Part shown: piece by piece, positions 21,643 to 37,710 of the stretch
Position numbering within the stretch: the stretch's first letter is position 1
Layout: each line of letters opens with the position of its first letter
Assembly: GCA_000442015.1 (NCBI GenBank)
Contig: KE561209.1
Coordinates: 162,353 to 226,352 of the forward strand
Length of the DNA: 64,000 nucleotides
Direction: 5' to 3'
From: Rozella allomycis CSF55
Lineage: Eukaryota > Rozellomycota
The notes under the pieces: generated by a model
The model's input: the letters and a program-made list of their open reading frames with translations, nothing else
The model's database searches: none
What the model was told of the DNA's origin: nothing
Position numbers and translations under genes: made by a program

Positions 21643-22860
21643 ATGATCTTTGTGCACAGGCAACTCGCAATTTTATTTATATTGATGGTTTTAGATGTCA
21701 TATCATTTTCTCTATTTTTTCCAATTAGCGACAGCTTATTAGAAAAACTGCAGCTTCCGGAAACTAACACGTTTCATATTTTGGCACTTCCGCTATCAAA
21801 AGCGTTTGAAAGTGAAGTGTTTTGGAACGGGTTTTTGTCTACAATGTATGGGCTAATACAGTGTATTATGGCACCAATTCATGGAAGATGGTCAGATAGG
21901 TTTGGAAGAAAGCCAGTTCTGGTGGTGTCTCTATATTTGTTAATGTTCGCCAATACTCTAATGGCGTTTCAAAGGACATTTTCAATGTTATTTATTACAA
22001 AAGTAATTACCGGAGTAACCAAAACTCTCAGTTCACTCAGCTATACAATTTCTTCTGACATGTCAGAGGCAAAGATTTCTGACAAGGGAAATGCTATTAT
22101 TGGCATAGCTTATAGCATCGGATTCACAATCGGGCCTCTAGTTGGAATTCTTTTAGTTCGCAAAAACAATGTGGTTTATGATTCATTTATGGTTGCAGCA
22201 TTGCTAAATTTTATTTCTCTTCTCGTTTGCATGTTTTTTGAAGAAAAAAGGAATGAAACGACCAACAATCAAAATGAAGACAATGATGGACATCCGACAC
22301 AGAGCAGGAATCAAAGAGACTATTTTCTAGTTGCATTACTCTTCCAATTCTTTTATTCCGGCTTTGAATCGACTCTTACGTTTTCAGCAAAGGAGAGGTT
22401 AAATTTTAATTCTCGAGAACAAGGGATGCTATTAATTTGGATAGGAGTGGCATCAATAATTATACATGGTGTCTTTATGAGAAGAAAGAAACAATTTGAC
22501 GATAATACTGTGGTAAATATTGGAATAATTGGCGCATTATGCAGTGCGATTTTATTTCCTTTTGCCAAAACGACTAACCAGGCATATGTAACTGTTCTTG
22601 GTTCGTCTATTGCAACATCATTCGTCAATGGAGGGCTATCGAGGCTTGTTGTCATCAAGGCAGATTCTAAATTTAAAGGTGAACAAATAGGAAAAATGAG
22701 AAAGTACAGTCAATTAGGTCGCGCACTCGGCCCCTTTTGTGCGTCATTCATATGTTCCAGTTTTGGTTATCATTCGTACGGATTTTTCAGTTCAACGGGT
22801 TTAGTTGTTACTGCCCTTTTTCTGAACCATGTATTTATCAATAGAAGGAAATTTGATTAA
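21643..22860 (+). CDS. Major facilitator superfamily transporter, MFSD10-like
   Basis: A single-exon 405-aa protein with about twelve membrane helices. The MFS signature lies between TM2 and TM3 (GRWSDRFGRKPVLVV), and the central loop is charged and hydrophilic (ERKRNETTNNQNED-like). FFYSGFESTLTFSAKERLNF, followed by WIGVASIIIHGVF, resembles MFSD10/tetran, a family of organic-anion and drug efflux carriers. The substrate is not predictable. It is one of the few long genes here without an intron. Its start faces the doublecortin gene 149 bp away and it converges on PheRS alpha. Confidence 0.85.
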   Translation: MIFVHRQLAILFILMVLDVISFSLFFPISDSLLEKLQLPETNTFHILALPLSKAFESEVFWNGFLSTMYGLIQCIMAPIHGRWSDRFGRKPVLVVSLYLLMFANTLMAFQRTFSMLFITKVITGVTKTLSSLSYTISSDMSEAKISDKGNAIIGIAYSIGFTIGPLVGILLVRKNNVVYDSFMVAALLNFISLLVCMFFEEKRNETTNNQNEDNDGHPTQSRNQRDYFLVALLFQFFYSGFESTLTFSAKERLNFNSREQGMLLIWIGVASIIIHGVFMRRKKQFDDNTVVNIGIIGALCSAILFPFAKTTNQAYVTVLGSSIATSFVNGGLSRLVVIKADSKFKGEQIGKMRKYSQLGRALGPFCASFICSSFGYHSYGFFSSTGLVVTALFLNHVFINRRKFD

Positions 22861-22900
22861 TAAACGTTATAGAATTTAATAATTAAATATGAATGAGCAT

Positions 22901-24528
22901 TTATTTATCCAAGCGACAAATAGGATCTCTTTCGATAGATTCAATTGGAACTTTATGTCCAACAAGGTCTCTAATGTTATTGTAGCCATATTTAATCATT
23001 GCTGGTCTTTCAAGAGACAGACCCCATGCAATAACAGTAACTCTTTTATCGAAGCCCATAGGAAGTATCATTTCAGGACGGAAAATACCTGAATTTCCAA
23101 CTTCAATTCTTTTCTTCAAACCAGGGTGGTAAGCGAATATTTCCATGGATGGTTCAGTGTAAGGATTGTAGGCAGGTTTGAATTCCAAGTCAGTTAATCC
23201 CAGCATTTTAAAGAAAGCATCCAAAACACCAATTAAATGACCCAAAGTTAAATCGTAATCAGCGATAAGACCCTCAACTTGATGAAACTCAGCCAAGTGT
23301 GTTGCATCAACAGATTCATTTCGAAAGACCTTGTCGATAGAGAAGTATTTAACCGGTTTGAATTCTTTCTAAATGTTAGACTGAGGGTAAATAAATACCT
23401 GTTGGGCAAGTTTGTACAACATTCTCGCACTGACAGCCGTTGTGTGAGTTCTTAAAAGATTCTTTTGAGCTTCTTCAATCTTCCAGTCATAACGATAGCC
23501 AATTGAACCATTTCCGCCTTCAGCGTGTTGCTTTTTGACGCGTTCTAAATAATCCAATGGAAATTTGTTTGAAGTTTTGGGGCTTTTCAAAAAGAAAGTG
23601 TCATGCGCATCTCTTGCTGGATGTTGTTGAGGTTGAAATAAAGCATCGAAATTCCAAAAAGAAGATTCGACATAATTGTTAGTTGGCATTTCTTCAAATC
23701 TAATTTTAATCCAAATATAATTATGTACCCAAGAACAAAAAAGATATTTCGAAATTCTTCTCTAACTTTCATTAAGGGATGAAGATGACCACATTTAGGT
23801 GGAATACCCATAGCATTCAAATTGTATTCTTTAAATACGGCTGTTTTCCATGACCCACTTTATTAAGTTGGATTTCCAAAATTACTCTGTAAGCATCTCA
23901 CTTGTAAGATCCGTCGCATAGCTTGGGATTTCCAATGCAAATTTTTCTCCCTTCTTTACAGAAAACCAAACAATCTTTTCTTTGTCAACGAGTTTTCTTT
24001 TCTTTAGATCATTCAAAGTTTTCTCATTATCTAAGGTTCCAGTTTTTTCAATTTGTTCTAAATCAAGTCTTGTTTGATCGACAATTTCATTTGCAATAGC
24101 TTTTAAAGTATCTCCATCTTTCTTGATCCACTTATTTTGAAATGCCTTTCCTTGTCCAAACTTTGCTGCAGGTCCAACAACATTCTATTCATAATAATGT
24201 CATTTTATACCTGCAACTCGGCTATTTTTAAACCATCAAGACTAGCCAAAACTGCGTTGAACACTTGTGCTTCGTGACTTCCCTTTGAAACAATTTCTTT
24301 TCCTTCATCAGTTAATTTCCATATCTGTTCTTCATGAGCTTCATATTCTATCATCTATTTAAAAATTCTTAAAAATAATACTCCGTGAACTAGCAAGGAT
24401 TTAATAGCACCAAGAAAAACTTGTGAATCAACAGAATTTCCCATGTGCTTAAACAAAGAAGAATTAGATATCTCTCCTTGCTTGTCTAAATGCTGCAAAA
24501 TACAGTGTGGTAAACTTTCCATAGTCAT
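22901..24528 (-). CDS. FARSA: Cytosolic phenylalanyl-tRNA synthetase alpha subunit
   Basis: Charges tRNA-Phe in the cytosol as an alpha2-beta2 enzyme; this is the catalytic chain. N-terminal winged-helix region ([30 protein letters not shown]-like), then the class II core: motif 1 [46 protein letters not shown], motif 2 [19 protein letters not shown], and motif 3 [18 protein letters not shown]. Four introns of 26-30 nt are needed. Start at ATG 24528 (a second ATG two codons later). About 500 aa, normal for the family. Confidence 0.94.
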
Positions 24529-24620
24529 ACTGTGGCTTCGAAGGAAAAAATTAGTTGGAAAATTCAGGAAATAGATTTAAACCACTTTAACTTATTAAAA
24601 AAAGAAAGAAGGAAAAAGAT

Positions 24621-26077
24621 TTATGAACAAGATTTTAGTCTATCACGAACTATTAATTCATGTATATTATCAATGGCTTCTTTAGCGCTTGATTTGTACA
24701 TGACAAAATGACCTTGTATTTGTGCTGGAGATAATGTCTCATTTTCTACTAATGAAAGAAATCGTTCACAGAGGTCAGAATCTTCAGGATAGAATCGGTT
24801 AAACATTTTAGCTTTTTGACTCGCACTCGCTAAGCCAATGTATTGTTTAACATCCACTCTGCCAGGACGTATTAACGCAGGATCTAATTTATTGTAGTGA
24901 TTTGTAGTCATAAAAATAATTCTTTCTTCAGATGCAGTGACTCCATCAAGGGCATTCAAAAGACCACTGAATGAAACGTGCGTTGTAACCCTATGTATTG
25001 AAATACCCCCTTCTTACTGTCCTTTAGCTTTCCTATTCTCATCAAATGCTGCGTCAATATCTTCTAACAATAGTATACTTCTTTCAGGTGCATTACTGAG
25101 CAAATGATTAAATCGATCATCTGTCATAACACCCTCTCCAAGGTNGGCTGCGTCAATATCTTCTAACAATATTATACTTCTTTCAGGTGCATGACTGAGC
25201 AAATGATTAAATCGATCATCTGTCATAACACCCTCTCCAAGGTTAATGATGCAAATATTGTAATCTAATGACCCCGCCAACGCTTGAATGAATGAACTCT
25301 TTCCAGTACCTGATTTTATATTATATTATTTTATACCTGGATCACCATATAGTAAATATCCTCTTCTATACGGAATTCCTTTTGCCAATACATTATTCAG
25401 TTACCTCGATCTTGATACCATTTTCCGTTGCTTCTAAAATCTTGGACATCGTTTAATATCATATCTGATATCCCATCATCTAATACTACTGATTCTAGTG
25501 GTCTTTTTCGCCGTGGTTGTCCAAATTGTCGCCACTCTGATCCCCAGCTTGTATATATGATAGTCTTCCCTTCATTTGATTTCAAAGCATTTTCTTTTGC
25601 TTCGATTAATAAATTTATAAAATAAGATTTATCACGACCAATAGTAGTCAATAGTACATTCTCGAAAGGAACTCCAGAATTCACGTCCATAATCTGACCT
25701 TCTCGTTTTCGTTCAATCTATGAATATTGAAGAATTTTAGTTACTTTTAGCCATCTTCCGTTCCATTTAAGATAATGAACACCCGGACTAGGAATCATGG
25801 CAAATCCTATCTTTTTAGAGTCGCGTTCACTTGACACAACAGTTTTAACGCTCAATTGTTGGGTCTTTTTACTGTTATATGTAAGCCAATTTAAAACCCA
25901 TGTGTAGCTTGGATCTTTTGACGGAATTTCCAACTTCATGATACAATATTGTTGTAAGAAAAATGAAGAGCGTACAACTAAATTTCTGGCAACAGAAAGG
26001 CCAGTTCCGACACCAATTAATCCAAATCCAGCTGAAAAGTAGGGGTTTTGGGCAAATAACTCTAAAAGAGTTTCCAT
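24621..26077 (-). CDS. BCS1L: Mitochondrial AAA ATPase BCS1 (assembly gap inside)
   Basis: Translocates the folded Rieske iron-sulfur protein during complex III assembly at the inner membrane. An N-terminal membrane segment ([18 protein letters not shown]) precedes the BCS1-specific domain, Walker A rebuilt across a 27-nt intron (GDPGTGKSS), Walker B LLEDIDAA, sensor [20 protein letters not shown] and the C-terminal helix region. Other introns are 26-27 nt. A single N at 25145 is flanked by two nearly identical 97-bp copies encoding the Walker B region, so the ATPase domain appears duplicated. That is most likely an assembly artefact and the true gene should have one copy. Confidence 0.92.
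25048..25243. repeat. Direct duplication flanking a single-N gap in BCS1
   Basis: Positions 25048-25144 and 25147-25243 are 97-bp direct copies differing at two sites, separated by an N at 25145 and one base. The copy encodes the Walker B helix of BCS1, which should occur once. Overlapping contig ends joined without collapsing is the simplest explanation; the two differences could be allelic or sequencing errors. Confidence 0.9.
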
Positions 26078-26214
26078 TAAATTGAGTGGCGTAGGGTTTG
26101 GAAGAACCAGACAATTGTTTTCACTGAAATATTATATCTCATTGATTGTTAATACTTAATAGAAAGTCAAAATAATTGCTATAGTCTTGGATTGTTTACT
26201 TAAAGTCAAACGTC

Positions 26215-28829
26215 ATGAACACTTATTTAATTGCTGCAAGCCTATTCTTTATGGTCATAAAGTTGATTTCCTGTGAATTATGCAAAAATGGCGAGCCAGT
26301 ACATCTAACAAATCGAACGGGGTGGATTACAGATGGGAGTGATTTTTCTTATGATCCAAATAGTTACTGCATATGGGTACTTGACATTCAAAATCTTACA
26401 CGCAATGACATCATATTTATTAATTTTGTAGCTTTGGATCTTGAAACAATATACCATGATGATCAACCTAATGAATATTTTGATTTTGTAACCATATATA
26501 ATGGGACTTTGGGGAATATTGATGAAATATCTTTGTATGGCCAGGTGTTAGATGTTATTAATGGCACTGATCCTTATAGAATATTCAATTATACGAATGT
26601 AGACACGCTAACACTCATATTTACCAGTGACGCTACGTATGAATTTGGAGGATTTGTCGCAGTTTACTGGACACAAAATGATGTCATACCATCTTTATGC
26701 CCGACCAATTGTAATAGTAGAGGTAATTGTACGAGTAATGGTTGTGTTTGTGAATTCGGATACAGCGGCGGTGATTGTAAAAATGACGATATGTATAATC
26801 TTTACAAAATCTATAATGAATGCAATGGTCCTTATTGGATAAACAATAATCTTTGGTTTAATTCTACAATCGATAAAGTTGATAGCGCCACTTGGTGGTA
26901 TGGAATAACTTCATACTCAAATCATATTTATCAAATACAGTTAGATGGGAATAATTTGACGTGTAGTCCTGACTTTAACATTTGGAGCTACATTCCGATC
27001 TTTGTTGACTATTTAGACTTGTCTAATAACAATCTTAATACATCGCTACCATTAGTGTTCAATGTGACACAAATTTCATCTATTAAATTAACAAACACTT
27101 CATTATATGGAGAAATCCCTGCATCTTTCGGTACATTGTCGTCGTTAACTAATCTCGTTCTTAATAACAATTATCTTGAAGGATCGATACCAGACAGTTT
27201 ATCAAGACTTAGTAAATTGTATATATTGAATTTGGAGAATAATCTTCTTGAAGGGTTTATTCCAGATGGCTTTCAGAATGCCGCTTTCGAATCCATTTTC
27301 GTTGCTGGAAACAATATGTGGTGTCCTGGGCCTCAATGGACTTCACTGGGTTCGTTAACGTGTGTGGACATTGTTGTAAATTCAATAAAGCCCTCGATAG
27401 GTAGTAGCTCCGGCGGAATGAAATTATCTATAGACGGGGAGAATATTCTTCAAAAAACTCACTTGAGTTGCGTGTTTGATGTAACTAAATCCAATTACAC
27501 GTGGTATAATTCTACTGAACGATCATTACAGTGTATCCTCCCTGAACTGTCACCAGGGTTAAAATCATTTTATCTGTCAAATTATAATGAAAAGCGAAGT
27601 TCCTTTAATAACGTATCGTATTTTATTTACAATGATTGTCCAAAGAATACCTATTTAAATGATGACACGCTTGTTGATTGTATAGCCTGCCCTACTAATG
27701 CAATTTGCTTGGGAGGAAATAATTCACCATTGCCAATTCCAGGCTACACGATTTCAAAAAATAAAAATATGTTTCTCAAGTGCCCATTCCCTGAAAGTTG
27801 CCCGGGATTTACCGTTGAATGTTCAAACTACAGGAAAGGAGAGAGATGTACTCAATGCATCGATGGATTTTTTCATTTTGGATGGCAATGCATGGAGTGT
27901 TCCAATACCACAAAATACATGCTGCTTGCTTGGTATTTTGTCTCTTTAACTTTACCTCTATTACTTGTTCTCATCTTTTTGTATTTAAACATAAATTTAG
28001 ATAGCCTAAAAATTAGTTTTAAGACTTTAGGCTTGATTGGACTTTTTGTATACTATCCAACTGGGAATGGTTATGTATTTTCAATAATGATAAACTTCTT
28101 TTCAATCTTCAGCGGCAATCCGAATATGCTAGGATTGAATTGTTTTTGGAAAGATTCCACATTGAGCCACCAAAGCATCATTCTTTTCATTTGTCCATTG
28201 AGCATTGCTTTTCTTTTCTGGATTGCGTCTAGAGGCTTAAAGACACGAATTCGACCTTCCGATGCTGTCATAGAATATTTAAAGTTAAATTTCATATTAA
28301 TGATAAATTCTTCTGCTCTCACATCTTCATTTCTAATGGACGGTAAGTCACATTATATTCTTGTCATTTAGAAAATGGGTCATTCTATCGATATAGCCCA
28401 TCTGAAAGCGGAGGTGTCAATTATTTCATGTTGCTTGTTTCGATTGTGTATTCTTTATTAATTTTCCCATTCTTTGTAGCCAAACATAATCAATTTCTCA
28501 AGAAGAAGGTTGTGTACTATGAAAGTTTTGATTTCATTTGGATTGCATTATTCATATTTGTAAGCCTAAGGTTGTGTAACACGCCCATGTTTGGTTCTTT
28601 TATTTGTCTATTGATGATGGGAGTGAATTCGTACATAAAATCCCAATGGCCTCTTCCTGGTAAGAGTTCCCAAAATGATATCACATTACTAAGACTCTTG
28701 GCATTTCATTGTCTATTTCTTGTATTTGAACAGTACCTAGACTCAAAGAACATCGCATCATGGTTATATTTTGCCGGTCTGGTGATTACATTAATTTCGA
28801 TCAACGTTAAAAGTATACATTGTAAATAA
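26215..28829 (+). CDS. Receptor-like multi-TM protein: CUB, EGF, LRR, IPT, Cys-rich
   Basis: About 861 aa from two exons (one 29-nt intron, 28343-28371). Order: signal peptide (MNTYLIAASLFFMVIKLISC); CUB-like domain with paired Cys, about 21-155; EGF-like module (CNSRGNCTSNGCVCEFGYSGGDC read in part), about 160-190; plant-type LRR block, about 230-385 (LDLSNNNL, GEIPASFGTLSSL, GSIPDSL); IPT/TIG-like domain, about 392-480 (INSIKPSIGSSSGG-type start); GCC2/GCC3-like Cys-rich region to about 580; then roughly seven membrane helices to the C-terminus. Many N-glycosylation sites lie in the ectodomain. It is probably a plasma-membrane sensor or adhesion receptor. No single known family shows this exact order; ligand and coupling are unknown. 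Confidence 0.78.
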
Positions 28830-28964
28830 ATCATTGTTCAAAGTATTTATGCTTCATTTGAATATCTTCATACCATGGGAAATCTCCAGAAATATGGTAT
28901 CAGTGATTTCTGATCTATTTTTAACCATCAGTAATTTTCCATCTACCAAAAAAACCTAGTTGTA

Positions 28965-30247
28965 ATGGCCAACTTGCAAGACATGGAATATTGGATTCAA
29001 AAATGTTCTATTTGTTTCGACGCTAAACTAGATTTTTGCGTTCACAGCTGCAGGGATCAATTTTGCAAAATGTGTTTTGACAAGTACCATGACTTTATAC
29101 ATAACACAGATATGTCGCTGAATTAGTTTCCCATGCATGGGGACTGTCATCATTACATGTGAAATGCCCAGTGTGTGCTATTGAAATCTCATACAGCGAA
29201 TGGAAAAACGTATTCTATTTGATTCGCATAAAAATAGTACGTTAACAAAGAGACCATTGAGAAATACGAGAAATTTAATCGACCTTTTCCTGTATTTTCA
29301 AGGTTCTGTGTTCATTGCGACGAAGAGAATTTGGCAGTGTGCCAGCCGGACTTGAATAAGCAAATTACAATAGAGTACATTTTAATCAAACATAAAATCA
29401 GGGACTTTGACTCTATTTATGACAAAATGCAACTTTGTGGGTACTTTGATGATGCTTTCATGAAGGCATTTAAAAGTGAATACAAGCGCTACGTGTACGA
29501 GGGAATGGGATCAATGGAAAATATATATCACACCTTTATAAGTGCATACAGTCAATTCGAATCTAATTACAACAATCCGGATTCACCTCAACTCCCATCT
29601 CTCACTGAAGATAGCGGAGAAGGAAGTAGTACCGCGCCAAGAAAACGAAGACGTACGAGATCTTCATTAGGCCCAAGATACAATGTGTCCCAGATTTCAT
29701 CTGAATTAGTCGCCTTAGAAAAATCACCTGAGCTTTGGAAGGAACTTCAATTTTTGCATCTCTCCACCTTTCCTCAAACAAAATGCAAAAAGTGTGATAG
29801 AGCAATTTGCTTTAAATGTGGAGAAAGTACATGGCATAAAGGCATCGCATGTGAACTATATTTAAAAAAGAGAATCATTCAAGCAAAGGGTAGTTCCGGA
29901 ACTTTGGCTACATTGAAGTGGAAGCTAGCACATAGTCGGCCTTGTCCCAACTGTCACATATTTATCAACCGGGATGAAGGTTGTAACAAAATTGATTGCT
30001 CGCACTGTGGATTTCAGGTAGACAATTTAAATCTATATTTTAGTTTTGCTGGGTTTGTTGCAAGAAATGGTCTGAGGATTGTGGATTCTACAGATGCTCA
30101 GGATCTGACGCTGCAAGTTTTATGACAGATTCAAAGGCTGCATCTACGGGAGAAAAAACGCCGAAATTTACAGTAGAAGATGAGTCTAGACCAGAATCAG
30201 GGGTGCCAGATGTTGCAGCTATACTTTCCAGACTAAAAGCAAAGTAA
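28965..30247 (+). CDS. RBR-type E3 ubiquitin ligase (RING-IBR-RING)
   Basis: RBR ligases take ubiquitin onto a RING2 Cys before substrate transfer. RING1 starts at once (CSICFDAKLDFCVHSC, QFCKMCF, CPVC) and is completed by a 26-nt intron removal. A basic, Ser-rich insertion (about 290-aa exon with PRKRRRTRSS) leads to the IBR (CKKCDRAICFKCGES) and then RING2 (CPNCHIFINRDEGCNKIDC, FQFCWVCC after a 26-nt intron), whose catalytic Cys lies in CPNC. The tail ends VAAILSRLKAK. The long spacer between RING1 and IBR is unusual. The exact orthologue is not clear. Confidence 0.86.
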
Positions 30248-30330
30248 TTACAATAATTGCAATGTTTTTACAATATAAATAAAATAACAGCATAAAGTTT
30301 TAAATAATCGAATTTTCCTATTTTTGAAAA

Positions 30331-32607
30331 ATGACTGAAGGCAGTTTAGAAGCCGATCGTGAGCAAGTTTTGTTAACAAAGACGAAAATATTAACGTAAT
30401 AAACGTGAAAAAATATAAGTAGTTGGCTGTATGAGAAACACCAAGTTTTGATGAATCATCTGTCGTATATGGAAAAGCTGGGTACTGTTATGGATTATGA
30501 TCCAATGATTGAAAATGATGGAGTTCAAACTGAGCTTAAGCTTCCAGAGTAATAATTTGCATATTATTTGACTAGTATATGTGCCAAATATCAAGCAAAA
30601 GTACAAGAAAAACTATTTCTGTGAACTAGGTTTATGATGAAGAAGAGAAAAAGAAATATAAAAAACTTATTAAATACCCTCCAAATTTTGAAAGAATTCC
30701 ACAGCCTGAACCGCAAATTACCTCCGATGGCATCTATGAGTTCTTTTTGCAGTTGAAGTATTTTCCTCTCTATAAGTATTTGCAAACATCACATAAAATT
30801 ATAACTTCTAAAGATTGGCAAGTAATTATCAACTGTGTAGCGCATAGATTGCTGCTAAGGAACTTCGAGCTTTCAAGGTTCTCGAGAGCATTGAAGAACT
30901 AAAGAGTATGAACATGTGGTCTTCAAGGCAAATGAAAAAGCAAATTATGCCTCAACGACATAAAGCAAAGTGGGATTACTTGCTGGAAGAAATGGAATGG
31001 ATGAGTGTTGATTTTCAACAAGAAAGAAAGTGGAAGAAATGTTTGGCTAAAAAGTGCGCCTTGATGATTGAAGAATATTTTTCCAACAAAAACAAAGCAG
31101 CCTCAAATGAAGCCAATAAAGAGATGAAAGAACCAAAATTATTTTACGAACAACCCCTGGATGTTGACGAATTGCTGGACAACGAAGACATCAGCATTTA
31201 CGGTCCACCTGATTATGAAAATGATAAATTTGAAGATGAAAATGAAAATCTACCGATTGTGCCTCTTTATAAATGGCAACTTCAAGACATGTTTGTAGGG
31301 CATCCTGCTGTAAATGATGACACAGAAGACCACGTTGAAATATCTGAAAAAGCTGAAAAGGAAAACATAGATAGTATGATTTTATTACTTAATTGAATTT
31401 AGATTTATTTTATTCCCCAGAAGAAATAGAAGCACAAGAAGGTGAGCAGTCCACGCCTATTGAATCAACAGCTGAATGGACTGTAGAAGAAGACGATCTT
31501 TTAATTACTTATGCAGAAGAATTGTCCTTTAATTGGACCCTCTTAGCAGAATTAATAAACTCGTCTGCCAAATTCACTGTGAAAAAATCAGAAATAGACA
31601 TTCAATATAGATACGCTGCATTAGAAAGTGTAGATTCCTCTACACAAAATACGCAACATTCTACTTCGATAACCCCTATAGAAAGCTCTTCCAAATATGA
31701 CCTTAAAATACGAAAAAATCTTCAAATGAGAGGCAAGCTTTTGCAACAGGAAGCCAAGAAACGTGAAACATCAATTATTTCGTTTTTTGAATCTGTAAAA
31801 AAGTTGTCATCAAAACATCGTCCCGCCAAAAGTAACAATTTGAAATTTCATAAATAAGCCACTACTAAGAAGACAACACTAAGTGCTCATCCATCTCATG
31901 ATGGAACATTAAAGAAATTAGGAATACCAACTACCAGAATTTCAACACCATCAGAGCTAGCGATGAAAAGACTACAAAGAGCTCGAACAATTCAAGAACA
32001 TGGAATGGTAATTACTTCTATTTTCATTAAAAGATGATGCGTCCACCAGGAGCTCCGCATGGCCCAGGTGGTCCATTACCACCAAGATCTACAGGCCCTA
32101 ATAATAATGGGGGACCAATGCCAAGACCAGTGCCACAAGGTGGACCACCATCAACAGCTCCGACAACAGCAAATAATGGAATTCCAAATCGTCCAAACAT
32201 GAGACCGTCACCTATGGGGCAATCACCGGTAATTTCAAAAGAGGGTCAGCCAACACAACCAATGATCCAGCCTCCAGCACAAGGATTACAACAGCCCTTA
32301 ATGCAAATGAGTGGTAATCCAGCACAGAACGCAAAGATGCAACAACTTAACTTTATGGCACAGATTAGAAATCAACTAGCGCGAACAGCATTCATGATGG
32401 GGCCTACAGGCCAATTACTTCCAACAGGTACGTATTATGTTTGGATTTTTATAAGCTTATGCAGGTTTAATGCAAATGAATCAAGGTGTAATGCCGCAAC
32501 CTGCGACCAGCACCACTCCCCTCATGACTCCACCTCAACATATTAACCAAGCGCCAGTCAAACGATCTGGCACTCCTCAGTCTAATCAAAACAAAAAGAA
32601 AAAATAA
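30331..32607 (+). CDS. EAF1: NuA4 scaffold EAF1/VID21 (HSA plus SANT domain)
   Basis: Platform subunit of the NuA4 histone acetyltransferase. An N-terminal helical region leads to an HSA domain (RHKAKWDYLLEEMEWMSVDFQQERKWK), an acidic stretch (YGPPDYENDKFEDENE), a SANT/Myb module (AEWTVEEDDLLITYAEELSFNWTLLAELI read in part) and a Pro/Gln/Gly-rich tail. This order matches fungal Eaf1, i.e. p400 without the helicase. About eight introns of 26-29 nt are needed; the first can be 24 or 27 nt. Start ATG 30331. Two apparent stops (31394 and 31855 areas) lie in introns. Confidence 0.87.
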
Positions 32608-32647
32608 AATAAATATTTCAAGATTAAAATGGTTCATTTTCCTGTAT

Positions 32648-33502
<855 letters not shown>

Positions 33503-33680
33503 TGAAATTGGATGACCCTGGTCCAAACACAACAATCTGAACTTGTACACTGAACATATGATCTATCAAAATGGCATGTTTAAATAACGATAATAGCAAT
33601 ATGAAAAAAATTATGTGAAAAAAAGAAAATGAGTGTTTTGGTGGTATTGCTAAAAAGGGAATAAAGGATATAAAGGGGAT

Positions 33681-36150
<2,470 letters not shown>

Positions 36151-36260
36151 TTAAAAGAAATTTCAAAATAACGGCACCAGGGTACCACCTCCCAACTGTA
36201 CAAAACAAAACAACAATGTTAAAATATTGAAAGAAAATTTGAAAATAAATATAAAAAGAT

Positions 36261-37661
36261 TTATTGATGATCAATCCACTTCATATTGCCAACTAAAATA
36301 TATGGCTTTGGTAGTTTGCCATAGCATGGTACCAACAATGTCATTCTTTGCTTTGCATCATCTATTTCAGTACTATATTTTTTTTAAAAAATAACAATTA
36401 CACACACATGTATCCAAACACATTTGAAATTGCAATCGCCTCTTCGTCTTCAGTCTGCTCGCAAGCTGAAAGCGCTAGAATCATATGATTCATCGCGGAG
36501 CTTGGCTCGACATCAACAACCCGGATATCATCCACTATTCTCGTAGCTCCAATAGGGAGCGCAGATGTTGGCGCAACAAATTCTTCACTAATCTTCTTCA
36601 CACTAACATCTTTGTAATTCAAAATCAAAGAATATGGCGTAAATTCATTATCGACTTTATAAAAATATCGATTTATTTGTCTCGACATCTCTTGGCGTCG
36701 GTAGATTACATCACGATCAATAACACCCCCAGATTTGGGGACCTTCAAAACTTCTACCCCTTCATTCTTATTTTTCTTTATAATCTCACTATAAAGTCTC
36801 TCATTTCCTAAAACTGCTACCACAGTCACTATTATTCCGTTAAACACCATCATTACCTTGATACGCTTCAATTATATGTTGCAAAATCTCAAATCCAACA
36901 CTGTCTGACCATTTTGGGGCAATTATGATCATTCCTGCATCCATCACTATTTACATACCAAGTAATGTTTTACGAGCTTCGTCTTGCTCCAACTTTTTGT
37001 ACAAAACAGTGGCCATTTTGGCAATAATTTTTTTATAAAGTCTCATATTGGTGCTAATTGATGTTTGCCCATAAAAGTAACTAAGAGGCGTTGATGAGGG
37101 GCATCCTTCTTCAACATTGACAACTTTATCGAGAACGAAGGCATTCATAGTTCCTGGGAAAAGTGTAGATCCCTAATTACAAAATAACTTTTATCATACG
37201 TTGGTAACATCAAGATCGATATATAACGGTGATCGTCCCATTCGGACAGCATAATTGGCAAGGATCTTGCTTGCTGTGTTTCTTCCTGAACCAATCAACA
37301 AAATCTATAATTATCATCATTGAATCGTCATACTCTTGGAGATTTCTTAAGCATTCTTCGTTGCTCCAGCGCTAGATGTAGATTATAGTATATTGGCATA
37401 GGTGTTTCCTCGCTGGTGTATTCCACAATCGTTTCACCAGTGATTTCAAGTGCAGCCCCATGGTACGTATAAACAGCAAGTTTAACACCATTAAAATTAT
37501 ACGGGATATCGATAGCCAGCTCTGTACCAAAGATTTCGGCCGTTCCCCTTTTCAGCACCAGCTGTAGGCTGGTATTGCTTTCGAAACGAAATTCACTGTG
37601 AGCCTTCAATTCGATGATACGAGTCTACTTATTCTTATTCTATGATCATTACATCAGTCAT
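36261..37661 (-). CDS. CLP1: mRNA cleavage factor / RNA kinase homologue CLP1
   Basis: Clp1 is part of cleavage factor IA (with Pcf11) in pre-mRNA 3'-end formation; the human form is also an RNA 5'-kinase. N-terminal domain: LKAHSEFRFES, GTAEIFGTELA, YHGAALEI, ETPMPIYYNLHLALEQ. P-loop domain: ILLIGSGRNTASKILANYA, where the Walker A Gly-Lys is replaced by Thr-Ala, then YIDLDVTNGSTLFPGT. C-terminal domain: NERLYSEI, PKSGGVI. Six introns of 24-29 nt, one inside the third codon after ATG 37661. It is likely a scaffold lacking ATP binding, if the sequence is right. Confidence 0.88.
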
Positions 37662-37710
37662 TTATGTTTATTTTTGAACAAAAAACTTGCGAAATTTCAG
37701 AAAATATTTT

